The notes under the pieces: generated by a model
The model's input: the letters and a program-made list of their open reading frames with translations, nothing else
What the model was told of the DNA's origin: nothing
Database searches by the model: none
Shown here: in pieces, positions 26,543 through 35,401 of the stretch
Layout: every line of letters begins with the position of its first letter
How positions within the stretch are numbered: the stretch's first letter is position 1
Made by a program: the position numbers and the translations under genes
Assembly (NCBI GenBank): GCA_910584245.1
Contig: CAJTZF010000006.1
Span: forward strand, 21,909-85,908
Direction: 5' to 3'
From: an uncultured Eubacterium sp.
GTDB lineage: Bacteria; Bacillota; Clostridia; Lachnospirales; Lachnospiraceae
DNA: 64,000 nt

Positions 26543-27256
26543 TCAATCGCCGCTGCCTATGCACAGGCAGAGAAAATAAACCCGTTTTGCCCCCGCCTCT
26601 CTCAATATCCTGCCGCATGCTTCCAGTGTCGCACCCGTCGTGTAAATATCATCTATTAATAATATATTCCGATATGCTGCATTTTCCCCAACAACAGAAA
26701 AACTCTTTTGAAGATTGTTGATTCTCGCCCGGCCCCCCAGACCCTTCTGCGGTTTCGTATTCCCAGTGCGGATCAGATAGTTCAAATCCACAGCAATACC
26801 CAGCCGCTGCCCGATCCGGACAGCAAGGCAGGCCGCCTGGTTAAATCCCCGGAATCTCATCCTTCTCTTATGTATCGGAACCGGAATAAGCACATCTGGT
26901 GAAATACGCCGCACCCATGCGCCATAACCCGCGGACATCTGGTCTGCAAAATACTTACCGCCCGCAAGCTCCCCCCTGTATTTCAAATTCCGAATAGCCT
27001 TCTGCATCCGCTCGTTATACGGATATAATGCAAACCCGCGGTCCACACAAAATTCATGGCTCCGGCAATTCTCACACAATTCAGCCTCCAAATCAATCAA
27101 CGGTTTGGAACACCTCTTGCACCTAGGCTCCGTCACCGGAAAAATCGCAGTCCGGCAAACGCGGCACATCCTTTCACCCCTGGGTTCCGTCAGAATCTGG
27201 TGGCATACAACACATTTTTCAGGATAAATCAAGTTTAAAAGTTTATAATTTTGCAA
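26543..27256 (-). CDS. comFC: ComFC-like phosphoribosyltransferase-fold protein
   Basis: A 237-residue ComF family protein. Zinc-finger pairs CVVC, CRVC, CKRC and CENC occupy residues 15-64, then a type I phosphoribosyltransferase domain with PRPP loop ILLIDDIYTTGATL near residue 205. In competent bacteria ComFC works with the ComFA helicase in DNA uptake. Here recD2 lies upstream instead of comFA. The start is a TTG at 27256 with GGAAGGGAG just before it. Confidence 0.88.
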   Translation of the reverse strand: MQNYKLLNLIYPEKCVVCHQILTEPRGERMCRVCRTAIFPVTEPRCKRCSKPLIDLEAELCENCRSHEFCVDRGFALYPYNERMQKAIRNLKYRGELAGGKYFADQMSAGYGAWVRRISPDVLIPVPIHKRRMRFRGFNQAACLAVRIGQRLGIAVDLNYLIRTGNTKPQKGLGGRARINNLQKSFSVVGENAAYRNILLIDDIYTTGATLEACGRILREAGAKRVYFLCLCIGSGD

Positions 27257-27300
27257 AAAACTCCCTTCCGCATGTCACTCAACTTTATTTTATCAAATAA

Positions 27301-29544
27301 TCAGTTATTTTGCAATTCTTTTAGTCGAATTTCCAATGTGGAATATCTTTTCTGTTCCGACTCATTGCAGATCATATCAGACACCGTCTTCTTGCTGCCA
27401 ACGATCGTCACACACTTTTTCCCTCTCGTAACTGCCGTGTACAGAAGGTTGCGGTTCATAAGCACCCGGGGACCGCCCAATAACGGAATCACCACGGCAG
27501 GATACTCACTTCCCTGTGATTTATGTATCGTAACCGCATAGGCAAGCTCCAGCTCATCCATATCCCCAAAGCTATATTTTACCAGGCGCTCTTCATCAAA
27601 CGCAACCGTCATTTCCTTGTTGAAAAGGTCAATCTGCTCAATAATACCGCAGTCCCCGTTGAAAACGCCGGTTCCCTCCTCCACAACAACGCCGTGAAAT
27701 CCTTCTACCCGCCACGGCAGCTGATAATTATTTTTGACCTGCATAACCTTGTCTCCCTCGCGGAAAACCGTGCCATGCACTTCCAGCTGTGCCTTCTTTC
27801 CATCCTCCGGATTCAAATATTTCTGCAAAACCTCATTGCAACGAACGACGCCAAGCTCCCCTTTTTTCATCGGGGTCAGCACCTGCACGTCAAACGCAGT
27901 ACAATCCGTATATTTTGGCATTTTATCCCGCACGAGCCAAAGCATAACCTCCAGCACACTATGGCTGTCCATCTTTTCCAGGCAAAAAAAATCCCGGCTC
28001 TTGTTATCCAGGCTGACTGGCTCACCGTGATTGATCTTGTGGGCATTTACTACAATATCGCTCTCCGCCGCCTGCCGGAAAATCTTTTCCAGCTTCACGA
28101 CACTACAACATTCTGAGCGGATAATATCCCGGAGCACATTGCCCGGCCCCACACTCGGCAGCTGGTTCACATCCCCTACCAAAATCAGCCTCGTACCGAC
28201 AGAAACCGCCTTTAGCAGACTTGTAAACAGATAAATGTCTACCATAGACATCTCGTCAATAATGATGACGTCAGCCTCCAGCGGATTCCACTCATTGCGC
28301 TCAAAACTGCCCTGGCCCCCGCTGTCTGAAAACTCCTCACCGCCCTGATCGGCCCCTGCGCCATTATATTGCAGCATCCGGTGTATTGTCTGTGTCTCCC
28401 GCCCGGTAGTCTCACTCATCCTCTTTGCCGCCCGCCCAGTGGGCGCTGCGAGGAGAATGGTCTGTCCCTCCGACTCCAGCAGCTTGATAATCATGTTAAT
28501 TGTCGTCGTTTTACCCGTTCCCGGCCCGCCTGTGATAACAAGAAGTCCATGATTCACCGACTCCTGTACCGCCGTAACCTGCTGCTGATCCAGCTCGATT
28601 CCCAATTCCTTCTGAAAATTTTGTATTCTTCCCCTAAGCGAATCCTCCGGACGGCCGCAGACTTCCCCCAGATCTAAAAGCATCCTCGCACAATTCAGCT
28701 CACTGTAATACAAATTGGGCAAATACACCCGCTCCCCGTCCCGGATAATACTTTTATCCAGCACCATCTGGTCTGTCATTGCCATAAGCCGTTCCACTCC
28801 CACACCGAGAAACTCTACGCAATTGCGAAAAAGCAGCTCCTCCGGCATATAAATGTGGCCGGAATTACTACCAAGCCCCAATACATAAAGAATGCCCGCC
28901 CGGATACGGAAATCGGAATCCATATCCAGTCCTGTCCGAAGAGCGATCCCGTCCGCAATCTTAAATCCCACACCGCGTATGTCCTCCGCCAGCTTATAAG
29001 GATTATTTTTTACTATGCCATATAACTCTTCCCGGTACGCCTTATAAATTTTCACGGCAAGCTGATTGCTAATGCCGTATTGCTGGAGAAAAAGAAGCGC
29101 GTTCCTCATCTCTCTTTTTTCCTCAAACTGGCTTGCAATATCAGCCGCTTTCCGTTCGCTGATTCCCTTTACCTCGCTCAGACGCTCCGGCTCTTTTTCG
29201 ATAATGGTAAATGTCTGCTCCCCGAACTGGTCTGTGATCCTTTTGGCCAGTCCGCCGCCAATTCCCTTTATAGCGCCAGACGCCAAATAGCGCTGCATTG
29301 ACATAACATCGTCCGGGTCCCGGCTCTCACTTTTCTCAACCTTGAACTGCTCGTGATAGGTCGGATGCGTCACCACGTTTCCGTGCAGAACCATGTATTC
29401 CCCTTCATTGATAAAGGGAAAGGTGCCGACGCACGTTTCGAGAATTTCGTCGTCCCCGTCCCCACAAGCAAACTCGAATACCGTATATCCATTCTCTACA
29501 TTCCGATAAATAATATGTTCCACATATCCGTTCCGTTCTTCCAT
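27301..29544 (-). CDS. recD2: RecD2-type ATP-dependent DNA helicase
   Basis: A 747-residue SF1B helicase (RecD2/TraA type) that moves 5' to 3' on single-stranded DNA without RecBC. N-terminal OB-like and helix-hairpin-helix region (IKGIGGGLAKRI, VKGISERKA), Walker A GGPGTGKTTT near residue 340, Walker B VIIIDEMSMVD near residue 430, and the late motif VTIHKSQGSEYPAVVIP. Implicated in repair and replication-fork processing. GGAG before the ATG. Confidence 0.95.
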   Translation of the reverse strand: MEERNGYVEHIIYRNVENGYTVFEFACGDGDDEILETCVGTFPFINEGEYMVLHGNVVTHPTYHEQFKVEKSESRDPDDVMSMQRYLASGAIKGIGGGLAKRITDQFGEQTFTIIEKEPERLSEVKGISERKAADIASQFEEKREMRNALLFLQQYGISNQLAVKIYKAYREELYGIVKNNPYKLAEDIRGVGFKIADGIALRTGLDMDSDFRIRAGILYVLGLGSNSGHIYMPEELLFRNCVEFLGVGVERLMAMTDQMVLDKSIIRDGERVYLPNLYYSELNCARMLLDLGEVCGRPEDSLRGRIQNFQKELGIELDQQQVTAVQESVNHGLLVITGGPGTGKTTTINMIIKLLESEGQTILLAAPTGRAAKRMSETTGRETQTIHRMLQYNGAGADQGGEEFSDSGGQGSFERNEWNPLEADVIIIDEMSMVDIYLFTSLLKAVSVGTRLILVGDVNQLPSVGPGNVLRDIIRSECCSVVKLEKIFRQAAESDIVVNAHKINHGEPVSLDNKSRDFFCLEKMDSHSVLEVMLWLVRDKMPKYTDCTAFDVQVLTPMKKGELGVVRCNEVLQKYLNPEDGKKAQLEVHGTVFREGDKVMQVKNNYQLPWRVEGFHGVVVEEGTGVFNGDCGIIEQIDLFNKEMTVAFDEERLVKYSFGDMDELELAYAVTIHKSQGSEYPAVVIPLLGGPRVLMNRNLLYTAVTRGKKCVTIVGSKKTVSDMICNESEQKRYSTLEIRLKELQNN

Positions 29545-29657
29545 TCCGATCTCCTAACACAATGGGGGTGCCAACGCCGCACCCCGCATGGAACTGCACG
29601 CTGCCCGGTGTGCTCCGCACACCCCAAAACAGCATAGCCTTTTGACACTGGTATCAT

Positions 29658-29690
29658 AATAAATAGCGCCCAAAACAGGCGCTGTTTATA
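29658..29690 (-). terminator. terminator of mbl-flagellar operon
   Basis: Stem AAACAGCGCC against GGCGCTATTT with one G-T pair, on the minus strand downstream of the rod-binding gene. It ends in a weak TTTATTAT tail. Confidence 0.65.
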
Positions 29691-29745
29691 ATCCTATGTA
29701 TAACATAACAGAAATCTGCACCTTACAAGTCCTTGCCCCGTCAGA

Positions 29746-30138
29746 CTACTGTTCCGTATTTGTCCCTTCCGCTGGTATTATACCGGCATTCCTTGCCATT
29801 GATTCATACAAGGTTTGTGCGATACCGAGACCCTGGCCGGATTTCACCATATTTTCTGCCACCGACTGGTACATCTGATCGCTGAACATATCTACGTATC
29901 CGCCGCCCTCTTCTTCTTCATCGTCGCTAAACACCTTAGCCGACTCCTCCATAGACTGGAACATCTTCTGCAAAAGATATACCTCAAATTCTTCACAGGC
30001 CGACATCATCTCTTCGTCCGTCCCCGCGCCCTGAATCGTGCTCGTAAGCTTAGCCGACGCCGCCATCCCGGACACCATGTCTGCGCTGATAGAAGACGCG
30101 CCAAGACTGCTGTTCAAATCATTTACTGATAATGACAT
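29746..30138 (-). CDS. FlgJ-N type rod-binding protein
   Basis: A 130-residue protein matching the N-terminal rod-binding domain of FlgJ only. The muramidase half found in proteobacterial FlgJ is absent, as usual in Firmicutes. The core ACEEFEVYLLQKMFQSM (about residue 47) and GLGIAQTLYESM (about 102) are typical. It caps or chaperones the growing flagellar rod. Last gene of the mbl operon; AAAGGAG precedes the ATG. Confidence 0.85.
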   Translation of the reverse strand: MSLSVNDLNSSLGASSISADMVSGMAASAKLTSTIQGAGTDEEMMSACEEFEVYLLQKMFQSMEESAKVFSDDEEEEGGGYVDMFSDQMYQSVAENMVKSGQGLGIAQTLYESMARNAGIIPAEGTNTEQ

Positions 30139-30190
30139 ATCGTTCTCCTTTCCTTAGGTTCCAATCAAACCCTGCCTATGTAACATCCCT

Positions 30191-31003
30191 TTATCCTCTA
30201 AGGTTATTCGCCTGCTGAAGCATCTCGTCTGACGCCTTAATCGCCTTGGAATTCATCTCATACGCGCGCTGGGCCACAATCATATTGACCATTTCATCCG
30301 CCGCCTGTACATTAGAACCCTCCAGACGCCCCGGCACAATCTTGGAATTGAGCTGTCCAGCCGTATAAACGGTCACTGCCCCCGACGCCAATGATTCCTT
30401 CATCATCGTATCGGAAACCCGGTCCAGTCCAGAAGGGTTGGGGAAATAAGCGAGCCCCATCTGAATCCCGATTGGCTGCGGATTTCCATTTTGATCTTTG
30501 TAAAGGAAATTGCCATACTCATCCGTTGACAGCTTAAAAGCCTCCATATTCTCTATATTAAAGACAATTTCATTACCTGCGCTGTCGAGCACGGCATTTC
30601 CGTCAGAATCTGTCAGCGCCATACCGCCGTCCGTAACTGCCACGTAGAAATTACCATTTCTCGTATATCCTGTGCTGCCGTCGCTTAACTTCACCATAAA
30701 AAACCCTTCACCCTGGATGGCATAGTCAAATGCCCCGTTCGAAGCGATAAGGCTTCCCTGCGTGAAATCCGTCGCAATCGCCGCCGGTCTTACACCAAGA
30801 CCGACCTGGGCACCGACCGGTTTCGGTTCTCCCGTGCTGTCATATGACTTTGTCTGCAAGGTCTGGTAAATGAGCGATTTAAAATTTACTGCTTCCGTTT
30901 TGTAACCTGTCGAGTTGATATTTGACAGGTTATTTGCAATCGTATCCAAATTTGTCTGCTGCGCAATCATACCTGTTGCCGCAGTCCATAGCGAACGCAT
31001 CAT
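30191..31003 (-). CDS. flgG: flagellar basal-body rod protein FlgG (FlhP-like)
   Basis: A 270-residue distal rod protein. N-terminal MMRSLWTAATGMIAQQ and NNLSNINSTGYK motif, C-terminal VNMIVAQRAYEMNSKAI as in all rod/hook proteins. The central part is insertion-type D1. With its upstream paralogue it corresponds to Bacillus flhO-flhP next to mbl. GGAGG eight bases before the ATG pair. Confidence 0.93.
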   Translation of the reverse strand: MMRSLWTAATGMIAQQTNLDTIANNLSNINSTGYKTEAVNFKSLIYQTLQTKSYDSTGEPKPVGAQVGLGVRPAAIATDFTQGSLIASNGAFDYAIQGEGFFMVKLSDGSTGYTRNGNFYVAVTDGGMALTDSDGNAVLDSAGNEIVFNIENMEAFKLSTDEYGNFLYKDQNGNPQPIGIQMGLAYFPNPSGLDRVSDTMMKESLASGAVTVYTAGQLNSKIVPGRLEGSNVQAADEMVNMIVAQRAYEMNSKAIKASDEMLQQANNLRG

Positions 31004-31050
31004 ATCTGTTTCCTCCTATCAAAATGAGTTACACACGACCAGCCGGGCCA

Positions 31051-31827
31051 TTAACCGAGCCGTCCGACCTGATTTACTGCTTTATCCATCATACTGTCCA
31101 TAGCCTTAAGCATTTTCTGGTTCGCCTCGTGCGCTCTCGTTATAGTAATCATATCGACCATTTCTGAAACAACATTAACATTTGATTGCTCCGTATATCC
31201 TTGAACGACCGCCGCATCGGATTCTTTTTCAGTCGCTCCATCCACTGTCGTGTACATATTATCGCCAAGCTTCACTAAATAATCATAATCCTGGAAATCT
31301 GTGACAAGCAACTTGTCAACCACTTCCCCATCTACCGTAATCGTTCCCATCTTATCAATCGAAACACTTTTCGCATTCGGGTTGACGCGGATGTCACCGC
31401 CCGTCCCCTGCACACGGTTGCCCTCGGTATCTACGAGCAAACCGTCCTTCGTAACCTGGAAACTGCCGTCCCTCGTATACCTGGTCGACGTCTGGCCTGA
31501 CGCATTCGTATAATGCACTGTAAAAAACCCTTTTCCACTTAATGCCACGTCAAAATTTCCTCCGGTATTCCGAAACGATCCCTGGGAATAATCCGTATAT
31601 ACTTCCCCTACTTTTACACCAAGGCTCATCGTACCGATCGCCTGATTGTGGTATGCCTGAGATCCATCTCTTATTTTAAGCGTAAGCAGCTGGTCAAACG
31701 ACTGGCTGCTGACACTGTCGGCCTTATAACCAAGTGTCGCTGAATTTGCAAGATTGTTTGAAACGACATCCAATCTCTTCTGCTCATTGACCATCCCTGT
31801 CCAAGCAGTATAAAGACCTCTTAACAT
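31051..31827 (-). CDS. flgF: flagellar basal-body rod protein FlgF/FlhO-like
   Basis: A 258-residue rod protein with N-terminal MLRGLYTAWTGM and NNLANSATLGYK and C-terminal SEMVDMITITRAHEANQKML. It is a paralogue of the next gene. Directly downstream of mbl with an AGGAGG site; the FlgF/FlhO assignment rests on gene order mbl-flhO-flhP. Confidence 0.9.
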   Translation of the reverse strand: MLRGLYTAWTGMVNEQKRLDVVSNNLANSATLGYKADSVSSQSFDQLLTLKIRDGSQAYHNQAIGTMSLGVKVGEVYTDYSQGSFRNTGGNFDVALSGKGFFTVHYTNASGQTSTRYTRDGSFQVTKDGLLVDTEGNRVQGTGGDIRVNPNAKSVSIDKMGTITVDGEVVDKLLVTDFQDYDYLVKLGDNMYTTVDGATEKESDAAVVQGYTEQSNVNVVSEMVDMITITRAHEANQKMLKAMDSMMDKAVNQVGRLG

Positions 31828-31843
31828 ATGAATCCTCCTATAA

Positions 31844-32830
31844 TCACTTTTCTCCTGTTGCCCCGCTCAGGAATTCTACATATTTTCCTGTACCAATTGC
31901 GACGGCTGTCATCGGTTCTTCCGCCGTCATGGTAGTAATACCTGTCTTACTCTCAATCAATTCTTCCAGTCCATACAGCAGGCTGCCGCCTCCTGTGAGC
32001 ACAATTCCCCTGTCCGCGATATCCGCCGCCAGCTCCGGCGGTGTTTTTTCCAGCACGCTGTGTACCGCCTCTACGATCTGTACCGTTGTATCCCGCAGCG
32101 CTTCCTCCGTTTCCATTGATGTGACCGTAATGGTCTTCGGAAGCCCCGTCACGAGGTTACGTCCCCGGACATCTACCTGTTCAAGTTCCGGACGTGGGAA
32201 AGCGGATCCGATACGGATTTTTATATCCTCGGCCGTTCTCTCCCCGATCAGAAGATTGTGTTTCTTTCTCATATATCTGACGATCGCATCATCAAAATCA
32301 TCCCCTGCGATCTTGATCGACGTGCTGACAACCGTTCCCCCCAGAGAAATCACGGCAATGTCTGACGTTCCGCCGCCGATGTCGACGATCATATTTCCGC
32401 ATGGCCTGGCAATATCAATACCAGCCCCAATCGCGGCTGCGATCGGCTCTTCTATAATCTTTACATCTCTCGCCCCTGCCTGGAATGTCGCATCCTCTAC
32501 CGCTTTCCGCTCAACCTCTGTGACCCCGCTCGGCACACAAATGCTGATAAGCGGCTTTCTGAATCTCTGTTTGCCAACCGCTTTCTGAATAAAATACTTC
32601 AGCATTTTTTCTGTAACGGTATAATCCGAAATAACGCCCTGGCGCAGCGGACGCACTGCCACTATATTTCCAGGCGTACGGCCAAGCATAAGCCTTGCCT
32701 CTTCCCCGATCGCCTTTATCCGGTTCGTATCCCTGTCAAATGCGACTACGCTGGGCTCTTTCAGTACAACGCCCTTGTCTTTGACATAAACCAGGATGCT
32801 CGCCGTACCTAAATCTATTCCAATGTCCAT
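31844..32830 (-). CDS. mbl: MreB-family actin, Mbl-like
   Basis: A 328-residue bacterial actin that positions lateral wall synthesis. Phosphate-1 loop DIGIDLGTASILVY at residue 2, phosphate-2 VDIGGGTSDIAV near residue 148, adenosine loop GIVLTGGGSLL near residue 285. Because flgF/flgG follow, it is the Mbl position of the Bacillus spoIIID-mbl-flhO-flhP order, although no spoIIID is seen upstream. Ribosome site AAAGGAG; promoter at 32938-32965. Confidence 0.93.
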   Translation of the reverse strand: MDIGIDLGTASILVYVKDKGVVLKEPSVVAFDRDTNRIKAIGEEARLMLGRTPGNIVAVRPLRQGVISDYTVTEKMLKYFIQKAVGKQRFRKPLISICVPSGVTEVERKAVEDATFQAGARDVKIIEEPIAAAIGAGIDIARPCGNMIVDIGGGTSDIAVISLGGTVVSTSIKIAGDDFDDAIVRYMRKKHNLLIGERTAEDIKIRIGSAFPRPELEQVDVRGRNLVTGLPKTITVTSMETEEALRDTTVQIVEAVHSVLEKTPPELAADIADRGIVLTGGGSLLYGLEELIESKTGITTMTAEEPMTAVAIGTGKYVEFLSGATGEK

Positions 32831-32937
32831 GACTTTCTCCTTTCATTCTATCCCACTTGTATATGAAAATCTCTCTTCTGTCATTCCACGCAGTAAACTG
32901 ACATGCCTTTTATAGTAAAAAGCACCCACTCTATTCT

Positions 32938-32965
32938 ATTATAAACCCATTCCTGTATTTTTCAA
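32938..32965 (-). promoter_or_regulatory. promoter of mbl-flgFG operon
   Basis: Minus strand TTGAAA (32960-32965), 16 bases, perfect TATAAT (32938-32943); about 105 bases of leader. Confidence 0.65.
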
Positions 32966-33013
32966 ATGTTTTTTCTATATTTAATATATAATTCACATTT
33001 TTTGTTCCTATAT

Positions 33014-34378
33014 TCAGCTTTTGGCCGCTTGAATCATAATCGCACATTCAATTCTCTTTTTCTGAAGTTCACAGCCGACCTCATATGTCTTGTTTATATC
33101 CCCGTGCATATTGTAAGCGTTGGCCGCGCAGCCGCCGCTGCAGTAAAATTTCGCAAAACAGTTCCGGCACTCTTCCTTTGCATACACATTGCAGAGCTTA
33201 AACTCATCGCGAATTGCCGTATTGACAATACCGCCTTCCACATTACCGAGCAAAAACTTCTCGTTTCCAACAAACTGGTGGCACGGATATAAATCCCCCC
33301 ACGGCGTCACCGCCAGATATTCAGTGCCGGACCCGCAGCCTGACAACCGTTTATACACACACGGCCCCCCGGTCAGGTCAATCATGTAGTGGAAAAACTG
33401 GAATCCCCTGCCTTCCTTTTCCCGCTGGATCATTTCCTTCGCCAGCCGGTCATAGCCGTCACATATAACCGGAATATCTTCCTGCCGGATCGCATATGGC
33501 TCATCGGGCCCCGCCACGACAGGCTCCACTGAAATCTGTTTAAATCCCTCATCGGCAAGATGAAGCACATCCTCAACAAAATCCAAATTGTAATGGGTAA
33601 AGGTTCCCCTGACATAGTATTTCGTCTGGTTCCTGCTCTCCGCCACCTTCTTAAATTTATCCAAAATACGGTCATAGCTGCCGGAACCGTCCTTTGCCGG
33701 GCGCATATGGTCATGGACTTCCCTTCTTCCATCAATGCTGAGCACGATATTGTCCATCTCTTTGTTGGCAAACTCTATGATCGCGTCATCCAGCAGAACC
33801 CCATTCGTCGTAAGCGTAAACCGGAAATGCTTATCGAACTTGTCTTCTAGCCCTCTTCCATATTCCACCAGACGCTTCACAACATCAAAATTTAAAAGCG
33901 GCTCGCCGCCAAAAAAATCAACCTCCAGGTTCTTCCGGTTTCCGGAATTTCTAACCAAAAAATCAAGTGCTTTTTTCCCAACCTCAAAGCTCATAAGCGA
34001 GCGGTCCCCGCTGTACTCTCCCTCTCCTGCAAAGCAATACCGGCACGCAAGATTACAAGCATGGGCAATGTGCAGGCAAAGAGCCTTCACAACCGTCTGG
34101 CGCTGTTTAAAATCGACAACGCCCTCCTGATACGTATCCTCCGTAAACAGGGTACCCGCTTTCTTCATTTCCTCCAGATCGCAGTATAACTCCTCTAAAT
34201 CCTCTTCCGTCACATTCTGGTCTTTATATTTTTCACAAATCTTCTCTGTAATCTCTGCTCTTTCCCTCGATTCGTATAATTCAATTACATCATATGCCAC
34301 ATCATCGACTACATGGACTGAGCCGCTATTTACATCCAAAACTATATTATAACCATTATTTTTGTATTGATGAACCAT
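33014..34378 (-). CDS. scfB: SCIFF peptide thioether maturase (radical SAM)
   Basis: A 454-residue radical SAM/SPASM enzyme that forms Cys-to-Thr alpha-carbon thioether links in the SCIFF peptide. An N-terminal PqqD-like recognition region (about 1-90) is followed by the cluster motif CNLACRYC (near residue 115). The SPASM region has many cysteines: SGCGSG, LYPCHQF, CNVYAKEECRNCFAKFYCSGGC and CELQ. I chose the ATG at 34378 (MVHQYKNNGYN) with GAGG upstream, the usual family start. The substrate gene scfA lies just upstream. Confidence 0.96.
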   Translation of the reverse strand: MVHQYKNNGYNIVLDVNSGSVHVVDDVAYDVIELYESRERAEITEKICEKYKDQNVTEEDLEELYCDLEEMKKAGTLFTEDTYQEGVVDFKQRQTVVKALCLHIAHACNLACRYCFAGEGEYSGDRSLMSFEVGKKALDFLVRNSGNRKNLEVDFFGGEPLLNFDVVKRLVEYGRGLEDKFDKHFRFTLTTNGVLLDDAIIEFANKEMDNIVLSIDGRREVHDHMRPAKDGSGSYDRILDKFKKVAESRNQTKYYVRGTFTHYNLDFVEDVLHLADEGFKQISVEPVVAGPDEPYAIRQEDIPVICDGYDRLAKEMIQREKEGRGFQFFHYMIDLTGGPCVYKRLSGCGSGTEYLAVTPWGDLYPCHQFVGNEKFLLGNVEGGIVNTAIRDEFKLCNVYAKEECRNCFAKFYCSGGCAANAYNMHGDINKTYEVGCELQKKRIECAIMIQAAKS

Positions 34379-34451
34379 GTTTTTCCTCACTTTGCAAATC
34401 GACTACAAAAATCCCTGACGGAACAATATCGCAATCGGTCAATTTAGACAA

Positions 34452-34490
34452 GAAAGGACTTTGCCTGGCACATCGCTCAGACAAGTCCTT
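34452..34490 (-). terminator. attenuator hairpin between scfA and scfB
   Basis: Minus strand stem of about 13 pairs with one bulged A (AAGGACTT extended by GTCTG) followed by TTTCTTG. It may let scfA be made in excess over scfB. Confidence 0.6.
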
Positions 34491-34512
34491 CTATCCATCA
34501 TTCCTATGTAAA

Positions 34513-34653
34513 TTATTTATTCTCACAACTCTGGTTTCCCACGGTGCAGGATGTCTTGCAGGCAGACTGGCAAGAAGTCTGGCACTCGCCACACCCACCC
34601 TTTTTTACCGTGTCCTTTAAATTTTTCGTTGTAAGCGTCTTTATTCTTTTCAT
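34513..34653 (-). CDS. scfA: SCIFF peptide precursor (six cysteines in forty-five)
   Basis: A 46-residue ribosomal peptide precursor. The leader starts MKRIKTLTTKNL, and the C-terminal half carries six cysteines at residues 21, 24, 28, 32, 36 and 43 in the pattern GGCGECQTSCQSACKTSC. This matches the SCIFF family that defines Clostridia. ScfB links cysteines to threonines. GGGAG precedes the ATG by six bases, and a good promoter lies upstream. The final product and its role are not established. Confidence 0.96.
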   Translation of the reverse strand: MKRIKTLTTKNLKDTVKKGGCGECQTSCQSACKTSCTVGNQSCENK

Positions 34654-34730
34654 GATTGTCTCCCTTTCTTCTCATATAATACTGATATTTTGGTACAAAA
34701 GTCTATTGACTCTAGTTTCACAATGATTCT

Positions 34731-34759
34731 AGTATATCATAACAATATTTTTTTTTCAA
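34731..34759 (-). promoter_or_regulatory. promoter of scfA
   Basis: Minus strand TTGAAA (34754-34759), 17 bases ending in TGA (an extended -10), TATACT (34731-34736). About 70 bases of leader to scfA. Confidence 0.7.
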
Positions 34760-34791
34760 CCTCAAAACCGCTTCTTTTTGCCCGATTTTCT

Positions 34792-35229
34792 CTATTGTCC
34801 CGAACCATTTCCTGCCAGCTTCTTTAGTTTGTGTATGGCATGGGAAATAAGAGGGCGAAACGGACGCATCCACAGCCACACCGCGCTGAACGCCCGGTAT
34901 CTTATATTTTCGACGGGGATATATACTCCTTTTCTCTCTACCGCTATCATTTTCCCACAAATCTGCTGCGACGGCAGCGGCCCCTCAATGTCCCTCTGGT
35001 TATCTCCTACAAAAAAGAAAGAATCCCCTCTCCTTTTCCATATCCGGTGAAGCACAAGAATACTCCCTTCTCTCCTGTAAAGCGCCACATCCCCCCGCCG
35101 GAGCCGGGAAACATCCACCCGTTTAATCTGCACAGTATCCCTTCCAGGCACTATAAGCGGGTACATACTATACCCAATCGGACTCACCTGAACCGTGCGC
35201 CCTTCCAAAAGCAATTTCTCTATCTCCAT
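34792..35229 (-). CDS. S24/S26 (signal-peptidase-like) family protein
   Basis: A 145-residue protein with the signal-peptidase fold. The nucleophile Ser lies in IGYSMYPLI (about residue 20), the candidate second residue His is in LVLHRI, and the substrate-groove piece DVALYRR and the GDN box FFVGDNQ are also present. A lysine general base is not in the usual place, so it resembles the Ser-His (archaeal/SipW) type. The N-terminal membrane anchor is missing. It is divergent from the PqqD-HprK/ABC genes, with which such proteins commonly cluster, and may mature a peptide exported by them (inference). ATG at 35229 has GGAG nine bases upstream. Confidence 0.75.
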   Translation of the reverse strand: MEIEKLLLEGRTVQVSPIGYSMYPLIVPGRDTVQIKRVDVSRLRRGDVALYRREGSILVLHRIWKRRGDSFFFVGDNQRDIEGPLPSQQICGKMIAVERKGVYIPVENIRYRAFSAVWLWMRPFRPLISHAIHKLKKLAGNGSGQ

Positions 35230-35401
35230 AATTCCAATCTCCATTGAATGGCATTCACAAAATTACGCTTTCATTGTAGCATTTTTTACTAATAAATGCT
35301 ATACTTAAACATGTAAAAGAAACTATGGTTCTTTATTGATTATATATGACGGCTGCGGCCGGCACCGGCATGGCTGGAAATATACTGAAACGGAGGTTCC
35401 T

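Noticed and set aside
27523..28116. 197-codon plus-strand frame opposite recD2
   Set aside because: Antisense to a clearly conserved helicase; no start signals, no family resemblance.
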